A stretch of DNA of 64,000 nt from Chelonoidis abingdonii (Eukaryota; Chordata; Testudines; Testudinidae), in assembly GCF_003597395.2 (NCBI RefSeq), contig NC_133771.1, forward strand, positions 142,244,790 through 142,308,789, in the 5' to 3' direction. The notes below the pieces were generated by a model. It saw only the letters and a program-made list of their open reading frames with translations, made no database searches and had not been told where the DNA came from. The position numbers were made by a program, and so were the translations under genes. Positions 44,930 to 56,790 of this stretch are shown one piece after another; position 1 is the first letter of the stretch, and every line of letters starts with the position of its first letter.

Positions 44930-46318
44930 TTGGTGTCGAGGTGGGAGAAGGTGCTGAGGTGGGAAAAGGAAACTACAGACCAGTTAGTTTAAATTCTGTG
45001 CCAGGGAAGATAATAGAGCAAGTAATTAAAGAAATCATCTGCAAACACTTGGAAGGTGGTAAGGTGATAGGGAATAGCCAGCATGGACTTGGTAAAGCAA
45101 CATATCGTGTCAAACAATCTGATAGCTTTCTTTGAGGATAACGAGTCTTGTGGGATTAAGGGAAAAGCAGTGGATTGGTGGTATTCTAGCTAAGTAAGCA
45201 TTGATAGACGTTTGCATATATCCTTCATAAACGGACCAAATACATTTTAGATGGGGCTACTATGAAGGTGGGTGATAACGGCGTGAACTGTATAGCAGAG
45301 TAGTTATTAATGGCTCCCAACTCCTGCTGGAAAGGTATACAATGGGTCTGCAAGGGTTCTTTTGGGACGGCTACTGTTCATATCTTAATCAACGACTTAG
45401 GTGTTGGCATAGAAAGTATGCTTATTAGTTTGCGGACCTACCAAACTGGAGAGTGATTGCAACTGCGTTTGGAGGACAGGTCAAATTCCAAAATGACTGG
45501 ACAAATTGTGAGAGAATGTCTGAGTAACCGGATGAAGTTCCAATTAAAGAAAATCAAAGTGCTCCACTTAGAAGAACATCAGTTTTCACACATACAGAAT
45601 GGGAAGAGACTGTCTAGGAAGGAGTATGGCAGAAAGAGATCTAGGGGTCATAGTGGACCACAAGCTAAATATGAGTCAACAGTGTGATACTGTTGCAAAA
45701 AAAGCAAACGTGATTCTAGGATGCATTAACAGGTGTGTTGTAAACAAGAGACGAGAAGTCATTCTTCTGCTCTACTCTGCGCTGGTTAGACCTCAACTGA
45801 AGTATTGTGTCCAGTTCTGGACACCGCATTTCAAAAAAGATGTGGAGAAATTGGAGAGGGTCCAGAGAAGAGCAGCAAGAATGATTAAAGGTCTTGAGTA
45901 CATGACCTACGAAGGAAGGCTGAAAGAATTGGGTTTATTTAGTTTGGAAAAGAGAAGACTGAGAGGGGACATGATAGCAGTTTTCAGGTATCTAAAGGGG
46001 TGTCATCAGGAGGAGGGAGAAAACTTGTTCACCTTAGCCTCGAATGATAGAACTAGAAGCAATGGACTTAAACTGCAGCAACGGAGATTTAGGTTGGACA
46101 TTAGGAAAAAGTTCCTAACTGTGAGGGTAATTAAACACTGGAATAAATTGCCTAGGGAGGTTGTGGAATCTTCATCTCTGGAGATATTTAAGAGTAGGTT
46201 AGATAAATGTCTATCAGGGATGGTCTAGACAGTATTTGGTCCTGCCATGAGGGCAGAGGACTGGACTCGATGACCTCTCAAGGTCCATTCCAGTCCTAGA
46301 GTCTATGAATTACCTATG
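44930..46318 (+). mobile_element. CR1 LINE, RT to 3' end, 5'-truncated
   Basis: It opens in the RT with GGAAACTACAGACCAGTTAG (NYRPVSLNSVPGK), then a QHGLGKA stretch for the CR1 QHGF block, and later the whole ORF2 C-terminus. The 3' end reads GGACTCGATGACCTCTCAAG..ATTCCAGTCCTAGAGTCTAT, the CR1 terminus, followed by GAATTACCTATGAATA as a degenerate terminal octamer repeat. The first half is frame-broken. It is a different CR1 subfamily from the 31270/43157 element. Confidence 0.92.
45599..46228 (+). pseudogene. CR1 ORF2 C-terminal remnant frame, 209 codons
   Basis: The frame begins within ORF2, so the ATG is not the original start. It holds, in order, AERDLGVIVDHKLNMSQQCD (residues ~12-31), VRPQLKYCVQFWTPHFKKDV (~71-90), RVQRRAARMIKGLEYMTYE (~95-113), ELGLFSLEKRRLRGDMI (~118-134) and IKHWNKLPREVVESSSLEIF (~180-199), then a stop. 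This is the CR1 region after the RT palm. The N-terminal RT and endonuclease are missing, so it cannot mobilise itself. The frame's survival contrasts with its destroyed mirror copy at about 39770-40400. Confidence 0.9.
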
Positions 46319-46319
46319 A

Positions 46320-47965
46320 ATAGCAAACTTTGTAAGGAAGGTCTCAAGCCACTGGTCCTTGTAGTTGCATTAGCTCCCAAACACCTCTCTGTGCTGCAAA
46401 ATGTGCAGCACGCAGGGGGTGCTGATCCCTGACATTCTGCCCTTCTCTCCATGCAGCAGAACTGCAGGATTTGACTGTCCATTGGGCCTTATGGACCCAT
46501 AGAAGATGAATAGGATTGGTCAGGTAAGGCAGTCTGTGGGAGTTTTGATTGCACAAGAAATACAGAAATAGGACCTTATAATGTAAAGACAATAAACACA
46601 CATGGAACAAAGCTGAGCATCAAACCCTCATCTTTTAAATACTTTCCTCTTAAGGGATGTGTATTTTAGTATCTCCTTGCTTTTGCTGACTATGTTTCAT
46701 GCACAAATTTAGGACACATAATTTTATTCAAATATATTGGACCAGATTCCAATCCTCTTTATAATGGTACAAATCCAGAGTGTGGCTCTTCTGATTGCAA
46801 TGGAATGCTCTGCATTTAAAGTACTGTGAATGAGTCTGGAATTTAGTCTACAGATTTTGCTCTATTTCTTTACCATTTATATTACAGAAATTTTCAAGAA
46901 AACTGCACCTTCCTTTTCTACAGTCCACCTGATTCTTTCATTTAATAACTCTTTAAAGTCACATTTGTGACATTGTGGTCTGTTGATATGGAGGGAAAAG
47001 TAATCATATTAGGTGAGGAATAAGCAGCATGAACACTGAATCTTATGAAACAAAGCTATGGTGCTATTGACCCTAGCATTAAAAATAAAGAAAATAAGAA
47101 CGGCTAAAAATATAAAATACGCTGAAATACCTCTAAATACAACTTATTTCTCATTTTCCATTTACTGTCAACAGCTTTTTTTGAATGATGGAGCACTGAT
47201 AAATATATACATATTGAAATTATATAAAATATCTGTTTCACACTGAAATTTCTAAACTCCATCCAATACAATCTATTTTATGTAAATGTATTTACGGCTA
47301 ATATTGAAATTAGCAGGACATTTTTAATCAGAAGTACTGCTAATTAGAATTCTTCTGTAATATAGATATTAAAATTCAAAAATTACAAAAGTGATATTAA
47401 ATATTTATCTTCCAGATTTTAATAATGTAAAGCTGTCATTTCTATAACCTCTCCCAAACCCGTCCCTCATTACACCCATTTTCTCATATCAGTTATTTCC
47501 CCAGGATATAAATCTGAGAATACTCTTTATTTTCAAGGTCTCAGTCCAAGAACTATCTAATCCATAAAATGCATTTGTATAAGTGGGAAGTTTATAATAT
47601 GCTGAAGCTAGAAAAAAGAAAGAGATTAATAAATGATATCTGGAAGATTACCTTGTTTGTTTGGCTATTTTAAAGTTCACTTTCATTTATGTTAGCCATA
47701 ATAATGACGACTTGTGGGAGAGTCATCAATGGTAGGATAGTAAATGTAGAGAAGGAGCTAACCTTGCCCTATTAAAATCAATTTGCCATTGGTTTCTGTG
47801 AAATCAAAGACTGACCTGAACAGACCAAATCTGCAAACTATTTTTATTTCCCAGGACATTAGAGAGATAAGGTGGGTGAGGTAATACATTTATTCGACCA
47901 ACTTCTCTTGGTCTAACTCTGGCTCTGGCAACCACATTAAAATGAATTCAACCACAGTTTGAGAA
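46320..47965. other. No recognised gene; possible old repeat at 46340-46600
   Basis: The first 260 bp carry CAAAATGTGCAGCACGC and ACTGCAGGATTTGACTGTCC, which loosely recall old SINE relics. The rest is AT-rich with chance frames. The whole stretch is mirrored with errors in the misassembled block. Confidence 0.4.
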
Positions 47966-47969
47966 CCAC

Positions 47970-48160
47970 TGACATAGTATATAGAACAGTAACCAGTTAT
48001 TGTCTGTATGAAATTTTAGTTTGTACTGACTTTACTAGAGCTTTTTATGTATCCTGTTGTAAACCAGGCAAATATCTAGATGCATTGATGTACCCCCCTG
48101 GAAGACCTAAGTGTACCCCTGGGGGTAGATGTACCCCAGGTTGAGAACCACTGACATAAA
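47970..48160 (-). mobile_element. hAT (Charlie-like) fragment ending in GTGGTTCTCAA
   Basis: The right end GGTTGAGAACCACTGAC is the complement of the hAT/Charlie terminus CAGTGGTTCTCAACC. The interior ATGTACCCCCCTGGAAGACC, TAAGTGTACCCCTGGGGG and GTTTGTACTGACTTTACTAG matches an element widespread in amniotes. The left end is lost. No target duplication could be tested. Confidence 0.65.
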
Positions 48161-48214
48161 CCATTAAATTCCGTCCAGTTATACCTGAAATGAGCCCAAC
48201 TACTTGTGTTTGAC

Positions 48215-49260
48215 TAAAGCATATCTTCTATAAAGGCATCCAGTTTTGATTTGAAGATTTCAAGAAATATCTGAAGAATCCACCACTTCCCTTGGCAGTT
48301 TATTTCAATGGTTAAACACACTCACTGTTTAACAGCTTGTATCTTATTTCTAATTTCCATTTGTCCTCCTTTAACTCGCAGGCATTGGTTCTTGTTATGC
48401 CTTTCTCCAATAGGTTAAAGAGTCCATGGTATTTTTTCCCCATGGAGGTACACTTAATCCCCACCCTATTCCTATTCACGACATCACTCTCCTGTTGGTA
48501 CAGCTAAGGATCACATTAGCCCTTTTTGCCACAGTTGTTTGTTCACTATGACCCCTAACTCCTTTTCAGAGCCACTGCTTTCTAAGATAAGAAACAGTCC
48601 CCCATTCCGTTGTTATGGACTACATTCCTTGTTCCATTTTGCTTATTGGGTCCAGTTTACCAATTAATCCAGATTGCTCCGTGTGATTGCCCAGATCTCA
48701 TCATTATTTACCACTCCACTAATCTGTTGTCACCGACTATTTTTCCAATTCACAGATGAAAATGTTGAATAGCACTAGGCCTAGTCCATCCCTGTAGGAC
48801 TCCACTAGAAATACCTCCATTCAGTGATGATTCCCCATTCACAACCACTTTGATATGTGCCAATTAGCACATTCTTAACCCATTTAACATGTGCTTTAAT
48901 GATATTGTGTAGTGCTAATTATTTAATAAGAATGCCATGCAATAATAAGTCAACCCCTTTACAAAAGTTTAAATATATTACCTGTGTTCAGTTAACTTTA
49001 AAACCAAATTTGAAATCTCATCAAAAAATAAAGTTGTTTCTTTCACAAGATCTGGGCTTCATAAATCATGTTGATTGGCATTAATTATATTACCATCTTT
49101 TAATTCTTTATGATTGACTGTTATATCAAGTTTTCCATTCATTTTCCCAGGATTGATATCAGGCTAATTAGGCTACAATAAACCAGGTCATCTTGTTTGA
49201 CCTTTCTGAATGAGGGTATGATATTCTTATAAACAAGTTCTTATTTACATTAAAAATCTA
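48215..49260 (-). mobile_element. Older CR1/L3-like LINE fragment, RT region
   Basis: The antisense order follows a LINE: CTCCAATAGGTTAAAGAG and GACCCCTAACTCCTTTTCAG at the 3' side, ATGAAAATGTTGAATAGCAC (post-ADD block), CTGTAGGACTCCACTAG (PQG region), then ATGTTGATTGGCATTAATTA and CTTTCTGAATGAGGGTATGA. These match the CR1/L3 RT layout at high divergence. No frame is open. Confidence 0.65.
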
Positions 49261-49450
49261 GTGCAATTATAAATAAGTTCTCTCTCTCTCTGCCATAAGG
49301 ATTTTTCTGGAAATACTTGTTAATGTGTAATTCAATACTTAAAAAAGGAGAAAATGGGTATTTTCCATGGAACAAACCCAGTTAGTGAAGGGAGCTTCAG
49401 TATATTCTGTTAGGCTATTTTGAAGTTAAGGACTTTTATTTTCTCTATAT
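49261..49450. other. Short unclassified spacer
   Basis: It contains a CTCTCTCTCTCT tract at about 49280. Nothing else recognised. Confidence 0.5.
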
Positions 49451-49451
49451 A

Positions 49452-49808
49452 TAGAATCATAGAAGATTAGGATTGGAAGAGACCTCAGGAGGTCATCTAG
49501 TCCAACCCCTGCTCAAAACAGGACCAACCCCCACTAAATCATCCCAGCCAGGGCTTTGTCAAGCCAGGCCTTAAAAACCTCCAATGATGGAGATTCCACC
49601 ATCTCCCTAGGTAATCCATTCCAGTGCTTCAACATCTTCCTAGTGAAATAGTTTTTCCTAATATCCAGGCTAGACCTCCCTCACTATAACATGAGACTAC
49701 TGTTACTTGTTCTGTTATCTGCCACCACTGAGAACAGCCTAGCTCCATCCTCTTTGGAACCCTACTCCCTTCAGGTAGTTGAAGGCTGCTATCAAATCCC
49801 ACCTTCTA
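49452..49808 (-). mobile_element. CR1 LINE 3' end, antisense
   Basis: The start ATAGAATCATAGAAGATTAG is the complement of the CR1 terminal octamer region. GAGACCTCAGGAGGTCATCT, AGTCCAACCCCTGCTC, CCAGTGCTTCAACATCTTCC and CTTCAGGTAGTTGAAGGCTG follow in CR1 order. It is 5'-truncated near 49808. A mirrored noisy copy is at about 36315-36650. Confidence 0.93.
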
Positions 49809-51914
49809 CAGACAAGTGGATATGTGAGGTTCTGGAACATGTTGCAAGCTAGTTGTCTCTAGCTATATTTATTATTTTCATATGTGCTCTGGGAATTGTT
49901 AGAAATACAGACGCGGTGAAGTTGGCTGTACTTTCCAGGAGATAAAATGAATGTTGTTTATCTGATAGCTTCCTGGAAATGTGAACAGTAAGTTCTAAAG
50001 GAAGCAGTAAACACTGTGGATGAGTCCAGAAAGGAAACTGCTGCAGGAACCTTGCATATATTGGCTGATTGTCTTACTTATCCTTACAACTGTTTAGCAA
50101 ATCCAGAAGGTATCACAATTTTTGACCCCTGTTCAGGAAAGCACTTAAGCATACACTTAAATCCCATTGACTTGGCTGACATTCAGTCATGCTCTTAAAT
50201 GCTTTCCTGAATAGGGATACTTTCCTGAATTAGGGCGTTTGTCAGAAAGTTTTTGGCACATTCATACACAGAATGACTTATTACCAGAGCTGAACACAAA
50301 GAGGAAAAACTGTTTTACAAGGAAATCTCACAACTCTTTGTATATCAGAGTTTGATATGGACCCATTTTATATCTTTGTGCAGACATTTCTGCAGGATTT
50401 TTATCAATACCTTTCATCAACATTTTTATTTCAATGGTTATTTAATATTTTTGATAACCACAAACTGCATGTTCTCTATGCCTCTCCCATTCTCTGTCCT
50501 GTTTACAGCCTGCCTGGCCTTTAGCATAACTTGAAGCAGCCTCTGGGCTTCTCAAACTTCTACTCAGCTGCCTCTGATGTGTAGGGGGGCGAGATGGAAA
50601 ATGGGACTAACTGACCCACAGCATGCTCCTCCCACACCGCCTCCCTCCCCTGAAACAACCCAGCAGTGAGAGAGGTCAGAGATGAGAGCTATTATGGTAG
50701 CTTTACACCAACCCTAGAACCCAAAGGGTGTACCATTTCCAGCCCCTTTGTCATCTCTTTATGCCTTCAGAGTGGCATCAAGGGTCTCAGACAGAAAAAA
50801 GAGTTTCTTAGTCACAACCTAGCTATGAGGAGAGCACCATCTCTGCAAAGAGCAAATCTATAGGGTCAACAATCCATAATAAGCACCTAATGATCTGTTT
50901 AATCTTGCTACTGTTTTTGATGCCTCATTACATGCTTATCATCACTTAGCAACAAATGCTGTTTTGTATAAAGTCAATTACACAGGGATGGTCACTACAC
51001 CAAAGTAATTTAGTATTTAAAACTGGCAAAGGACCAGAAAAAGGAAAAAGAAAAGAGAAGAAAAACAAATTAATAAGTATATAATTAGAAAAGGTCTTTT
51101 TAAACTAAAATTTAACAAACAAAAAAACCCACAAAACATCATAAGGAGTACATTTTATTTTTATTTTAACACTTGGAAAACAGAATAAGAATCAGTGGCA
51201 AAAATCAACACTGAATATTTTAACTTTATTGTGTAACATTTCTTTTTAAGGATATGCCAGATGTGAAATGGAAGATAGGTACTCTACATGGTTCTGTCAT
51301 TTACCACAATGCTCTAATACCAGTCACAGTACTCTGCTCTAATGCAATGTCTTATTACATAGTCTACATCACTAAGCAATAAACAGGCTTTGGATTTAAT
51401 CTGGCTGCCAGCGAGGCTCACAATGACATATTGTAGCTTCAAATGGCAAGGGCAAAAACAGCAGATGTATAAACTCTGTGTTAATAATTATAAAAGTTTT
51501 AATTAGGCTACTGACATTTAGAAAGCAGGCAACGCAAATACCTATAAGTGGCATGCATTTTTTAAAAATCGCAATGTCATATTGGGTATCCAAGCCCCAT
51601 CTCCCCAGTGTGGCTAGTTTGGTAACTTCAAAAAGTTTAGGAAACACTGCAGAAAGGACACTGGAAGCCATATCAATACGGGGAGTCTTTTGATGTTAAA
51701 CTCTTCCACAAGTACAGCTTTAATTCAAAACTGAAAGTCATGTACAATGATAGAACTGTTTGTTCACAGGGTTGATGTTGTCAGTAACTCATTGTTTCAG
51801 ACTTTTTGGGATTGTTCTGACAGTCACATAAAATTTTATTTTGTCTGAAACTTAGCATGCAAAGCTACCATTTGTGTCTGTCTTAAACGGAAAAATACAT
51901 TTTGTCTTATAATT
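49809..51914. other. Unique-looking right flank with one MIR-like relic
   Basis: A TTCAGGAAAGCACTTAAGC / CTTAAATGCTTTCCTGAA palindrome at about 50130-50215, around ATCCCATTGACTTGG, is an old SINE-type relic. Elsewhere there is no gene signal; the (minus) frame at 51396-51671 lacks motifs. The entire stretch is mirrored at 34216-36320. Confidence 0.45.
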
Positions 51915-51944
51915 GAGTTTATCACCCACCAACACTTACATGTT

Positions 51945-52015
51945 TTAGTGCCCACTGAAGTCAATGGAAAGTCTCCCATTGTCTTCAGGATGTTTGATCA
52001 AGATTCAGACCTTAC
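51945..52015. repeat. Short palindromic relic ('TGAAGTCAATGG' core)
   Basis: CCCACTGAAGTCAATGGAAA and CTCCCATTGTCTTCAGGA are near-complements. This is the same relic class as 5941-6006. Confidence 0.5.
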
Positions 52016-53180
52016 ATAGCTTAGGTATATTTTTCATCCTTATGGACTTCAGTTAAACAGGCAAATTTGACATATGAGACTGCATTGCTGAGAGGATTGG
52101 TAATGGGATAGGGGACTTTTATCTCATTGGCTCAAATTAGCCTAGGTTCGTACTGCTGACCCAAATCACTATCGACCCAAAGTAGTTGAGGCTATGTGAG
52201 TTGAGTTAGTAGTTTCAGTCCAATTCTCGAACCAATGTCAAATGACAAGATAAAATAAATTGATTAATAATAAACACAGATGCTAATACAAATACTATGA
52301 TAACTATTAATATATTTGTATTAATTCAGGTATATATTAAATTTCAGCAGAATGAGTATCAAAGTTCGGGACAAATGCCCTGGCATTCCTCCTCAGCAAG
52401 GGCACCTGCTCTCCGGCTTCTGAGTCCCCTGGCTATCACCTCTCTTGGGTGGAGATGTGCGTCTCTTTCCCTTCTGACTGGTGTATCTCCAGGCTGCACA
52501 GGTCCTGCCTTCACCTTGCTATTCCCAGCACACACATGTTGCCCAAGCACACCTGTTTGCTACCTCTTTGGAGATGGGTAACAGGGGTAATTGCTGCAGA
52601 TATAAATACCAAACAACACTTCTTATTAAGGTAAAAGAACTACAGGGAAAACATATTAAAAGAATATACACACAGGCTAAATAGCTTACCAGACTTCACC
52701 CCAACCCTGGGATTCTGGCAGGAACAATCCTTCAAAGGCCCACCCCAAGGAATTCCTTTTGATCACAAATTCATAATAGATTTAGTTCATAACAAGTACC
52801 CCTTCTTGTGATGCTTTAGTAGGCCCAGTACTTCCAACCCTTTCCAAAGCACTGAGGCCTTACATGAAACAGGCATCCTGGCCATTTGCTGGATTAGGAA
52901 GAAGGCCATGAGCCAGTTAAAAACCAGGTTATTTATCATGGTCTGTTGGCCCCTGGAGAATCATGTGTGTGTGTGTGTGTCCCTCTCTCCCTCCAGGGTG
53001 GTTTCAAAGGGCTGGTAACAGAGGAAGAACATTAGCATGCCCCTCCCTACTGGAAAAGGTACATATAGTGCCATAATAATGCATACATAACAGCATTTTT
53101 AATATAATGTACCCCAAAGTCATTCACCCTAATTCAGTAAGGTATAATGTCAGTTTGTCACAGACAGAACAAGAGACTGA
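52016..53180. other. No recognised gene; GC-richer patch and (TG)n
   Basis: Positions 52360-52570 are GC-rich against an AT-rich background and may be part of an unidentified LTR. The ATATAAATACC at about 52599 is TATA-like but without context. A (TG)n tract lies at 52964-52980. Confidence 0.4.
52964..52980. repeat. (TG)n microsatellite
   Basis: Eight TG dinucleotides plus one T are directly visible. Confidence 0.95.
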
Positions 53181-53188
53181 CTCTATAG

Positions 53189-53473
53189 CAGTGGTCCCCA
53201 AACTGTGAAATGCGCCCCCTTGGGGGGGAATGGAGGAACATCCGTCGGGAGTATGGTGGGGCCACCCAGCCCTGCTCTTTCCACAGCTCCACTCCAACCT
53301 CACCCCTGTCCCCAACCCCTAGCCGCAGCCCCCTAGCCATGCTTCCGGCTCCCCTGCTCCTGGCCACTGGTCCCCAGTCTGGCTGCAGCTCTACTCCTGA
53401 ACTGGGCGAGGGAGCATGGATACATTCCATTACTGGTAAGGGGGGCACGAGAAGAGAAGTATGGGGACTACAG
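53189..53473. mobile_element. Non-autonomous hAT element with exact 8-bp TSD
   Basis: The ends CAGTGGTCCCCAAAC and GTATGGGGACTACAG are inverted. CTCTATAG is duplicated exactly at 53181-53188 and 53474-53481. The interior GGAACATCCGTCGGGAG and CCCCTGCTCCTGGCCAC match 11124-11422, so the two are members of one family. A 125-codon plus-strand frame crossing it is a by-product. Confidence 0.9.
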
Positions 53474-53481
53474 CTCTATAG

Positions 53482-53890
53482 CTTGGTGGTTAGGTCACTA
53501 GCCCGAGATGGGGAAGACCCAAGTTCATATCCTTATTCTACCTGCCTTATTCAGACTGTCTGTGATGAAACACTCTGCTCTGAATAAGGAAGACCAGATC
53601 CCGAATGTCCCAAGGTGAGTGCTCTAACACACACTTTCATGAAACAGAATTCTTGTTCTCTGGCCAACTGTCAAAGACTGTAATTGTCCTGAATACTATG
53701 TAGTTTAAATTAAGACAAGATACAATAAGCAGGTATGACAGACAATTGGAGGGGTGAGGGAAAAACTTTAGGGTACTGAGAGGAAAATATAGTTCTACAT
53801 CCTAGTTATGTAACAATTAGCAGGTAACATAACTTGATGTCAACTTCTGTAGGAGGGACCAAGGAATGGGGAGAGCATTTAATGAATCAC
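53482..53890. other. No recognised feature
   Basis: The opening resembles a tRNA-like or MIR-like text (GCTTGGTGGTTAGGTCACTAGCCCGAGATG..), but I could not assign it. The rest is unclassified. Confidence 0.4.
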
Positions 53891-53902
53891 CATTTAACAA
53901 AT

Positions 53903-54086
53903 ATCAGAGGGGTAGCTGTGTTAGTCTGGATCTGTAATAAGCAACAAAGAGTTCTGTGGCACCTTATAGACTAACAGATGTATTGGAGCATAAGCTTTCG
54001 TGGTCTGACGAAGTGGGTATTCACCCACAAAAGCTTATGCTCCAATACGTCTGCTAGTCTGTAAGGTGCCACAGGACTCTTTATTG
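53903..54086. mobile_element. Foldback SINE-like element, 12-bp TSD
   Basis: Positions 53903-54005 are a forward copy starting ATCAGAGGGGTAGCTG. Positions 54006-54086 are a reverse copy lacking the family start. CATTTAACAAAT is duplicated exactly at 53891-53902 and 54087-54098. The arms AGCATAAGCTTTCGTGG and CACAAAAGCTTATGCTCC can pair with each other. The junction differs from that at 29632-29792, so the two foldbacks arose separately or decayed differently. Confidence 0.82.
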
Positions 54087-54098
54087 CATTTAACAAAT

Positions 54099-54430
54099 GT
54101 CATTTCCATACAAACATAATGACCATTTTGCAATTTATAATTATTTAATATCATTTCAGGCAGTGTCTTAATATTTTATGTGATTATATTACCACTGTTT
54201 TAACTTACAGGGTAAGGCTTTTTTATTAAATAACTTTGAAACATGTTGCATTATTAAACATCTGATTAAATATTATTAAATAAACATCTGATTAAATATT
54301 AATTTTATACATATTTTTGCATGTACAGTCTGATAGGAGCTGGTGAGCGACCGTTTTCTTTGCCTAGCTCACATTTAAGTTTTATATATTCTTTAGTATA
54401 ACTGCATACATCTGGAACATTGACCCATTT
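54099..54430. other. AT-rich spacer
   Basis: It contains a direct duplication of AACATCTGATTAAATATTA at about 54257 and 54283. Otherwise nothing recognised. Confidence 0.5.
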
Positions 54431-54434
54431 TGGG

Positions 54435-54505
54435 TCTCATCCTCTTCTCAGTGAAGTCAGTGGAAGCTTTCCTATTGACTTCAGGGTGAAGCAGGCCCTT
54501 AATGC
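54435..54505. repeat. Short palindromic relic
   Basis: AGTGAAGTCAGTGGAAGC and CCTATTGACTTCAGGGTGAA are near-complements, the same relic class as 5941-6006 and 51945-52015. Confidence 0.5.
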
Positions 54506-54989
54506 ACTGAATATGTTATAAAGTTGTATTATTCTTGATTTGCAATTCCTACTCTGTTGGTTAGCTATGTAAATCATCAAGCCACGTGACTAATCCTCTA
54601 TACAACACAGTACAAATTTTGAATTCTTGAGTATACACTTTGGCAAGCACAATATTCAAGTGCTGGAGCTAAAACCCAGCTTTTATGTAACTTTTATTTA
54701 GTAAAATTTGAGTGTGCTATGTTTGCAGAAAGTTAACTTGAACAGATGACATCTACTCCCACAACAGGTTCCAACACCCCTTAACCTGCCATTCTGTATG
54801 AGAAAGTGATCTTCCTGAGTCAACCAGCTGGCTCATTCTCATCATTCTTCAGTCTGGTCTTTCCTTCAGGGCACAGTCCAATGTCCTGGATTCTACACTC
54901 TCCACTGGGATCTTCTTCTGGGGATAGCCAGGTAGCCCTGTACTTAATTTTGTCTTCACCACCTAACCAACCCGAAAGATAATCTATGT

Positions 54990-56790
54990 GATCACTGATG
55001 TTTATTAATACAGCATCTTAGCCATAGGCCACTGCATATAATACAATAAATACAAATTTTAAATTGACACAACTCAAAAACAACAGGAAAAAAAACGTTA
55101 AGAAAAAAAATAAAAACACAAGATGAATCCTTCTCTAAAATCAGTTACACCTTTAAAATTACCACTTCTAAAATGATATAAAGATAATGGTCAAAAGTAG
55201 CCCCTCCTTCATATACTTCTTTCTTATTTTTATGGCTGACCAGGCAAATAGGACAACAGTCCATATAAATGAAACATTTTTACTATATAGCAAGTATTTT
55301 AATTTCTGAGGTGGTCTGGTAAAAGACATCTGGGACAGGAATGGAGGTAAACGTTTATATATTGGGTGGCAGTACAAAACAATAAATAGTCTGTTAAGTC
55401 TTCAACCTGGCTGGACCCATGTAGACAAAGACAATTGTGTCTCAGTACCATCATTTCTCCCTTCCAAATAGGCTGTCTGCCTAGTTTGGAAACTGAGACC
55501 TGTAAAGGACTGTCTTAACATACAAATCAATTATTTCCTATAACCATGGGCATTCTTTAAGTTAGAAAGCCAAGAAGACATATTTGCTGTATGAACATCT
55601 GCCATATCCAGTTGTTTGCAGCTATCTTGTGCTCTGAGCTTAATTTTCATACCTACAGTCCTACCCAAGTCAGTTTCTGAAAAGTCCAAAGAATGGCAGA
55701 ACAGTATGCTTGCAAAAGCCAAGGGGACTTTAGGGTATATATCTTGTTGAGCTGTTCCTCCAGACATAACCTTGGAAGGCGCTGTTGATTCATCTGCCAA
55801 ATATGGAGTCATTAATTAATATAAAGGCATTGGTCCTTGTTTGTACTAGCACAATCCCCTATCTCTGCCCTGAATAAAACTGCTGTATAATTTAGGAGGC
55901 CGAGCAGTCTCCTGAATAGATTTGTTTTGCACAACCTCTAACTTGCTAAAATACTCCCAGCCCAAAATTTCTGCATTGTGTCATGTCTGGACACAGACTT
56001 TATCTTTGAAAATTTAAGAGCATGAGTGATTAGATTACCTGCCATGGATCTGAGTGAAACAAAGCACTGCTTCCATAGAATTTAAGGCTTTCTTCTTTAC
56101 TGCTTCTATATAATTATCCCACTAGCTATTACATATAGAAGAAATTCACACATAAGGGAAAAAATATTACCTGTTCAATATAATGGCCATCAATCATCCA
56201 TTTATACAGCCTTAGTCTGCATCCAAAGACAATTACTTCAGTTTTCTGATAGTTTATGGTCAGATAAAAAAAGCTAAAGTCCTTTAAAATGTTTCAAGCC
56301 CAGGAGAGTTGAGGACAGCAAAACCATTTTGTCTGCATAAAGAAAGGTTGACACAAATGGGTTCAGAAATCTGGAGGGAAATGCACCCTTCTAAAGCTTT
56401 CACTGCCTTATTAATATAAAAATTATAAAAGAAAACTTGTAGTAGTAAGAAACCCTGATGGATAGGGTCCATTAGCATATTTTTCTGTCTATTCTAACTT
56501 TAGCTACCATTTGATTATGAAGGGTTCTCAGGATACAAAGTAGCTGATGGTCTATGCCAGCCCCTTGCAAATTTCTCCCAGAGATGACATTTGTCAGTAG
56601 AATCAAAAGCCAATTTCAGGTCAAGAAAGCCTGCATCCAATTTTCCCTGCTTAGGGGAACAATATTTATGAATCAAATGAGAGAGGACAAAACAGTTATC
56701 ACTGATAGGGCGGCCATTCCAGAAACTAGCTTATTCCTTGGCAAATAAATTACAATGCTCTTCCCAATAACGTACCTGATCATTGTGTCT
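54990..56790 (-). mobile_element. Non-CR1 LINE fragment, RT to ORF end
   Basis: Minus-strand frames keep a LINE order. Around 56640-56540 a frame reads DAGFLDLKLAFDSTDK, the RT 'FLD...AFD..' block. At 56284-56478 a frame reads QGFLLLQVFFYNFYINKAVK, the 'QGC.L.P.LFN.FIN' block. The ADD box itself is not in frame. At 55168-55377 a late frame reads NVSFIWTVVLFAWSAIKIRK, resembling the end of some LINE ORFs. It differs from CR1 and L2; clade not assigned. Frameshifts and stops make it inactive. Confidence 0.65.

Noticed and set aside
53482..53560. Possible tRNA gene (GGTGGTTAGG..TTCATATCC)
   Set aside because: The text hints at a tRNA-derived SINE start, but I could not fold an acceptor stem or place an anticodon loop with confidence.
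53210..53587. 125-codon plus-strand frame
   Set aside because: It spans a defined hAT element and its right flank, with no domain.
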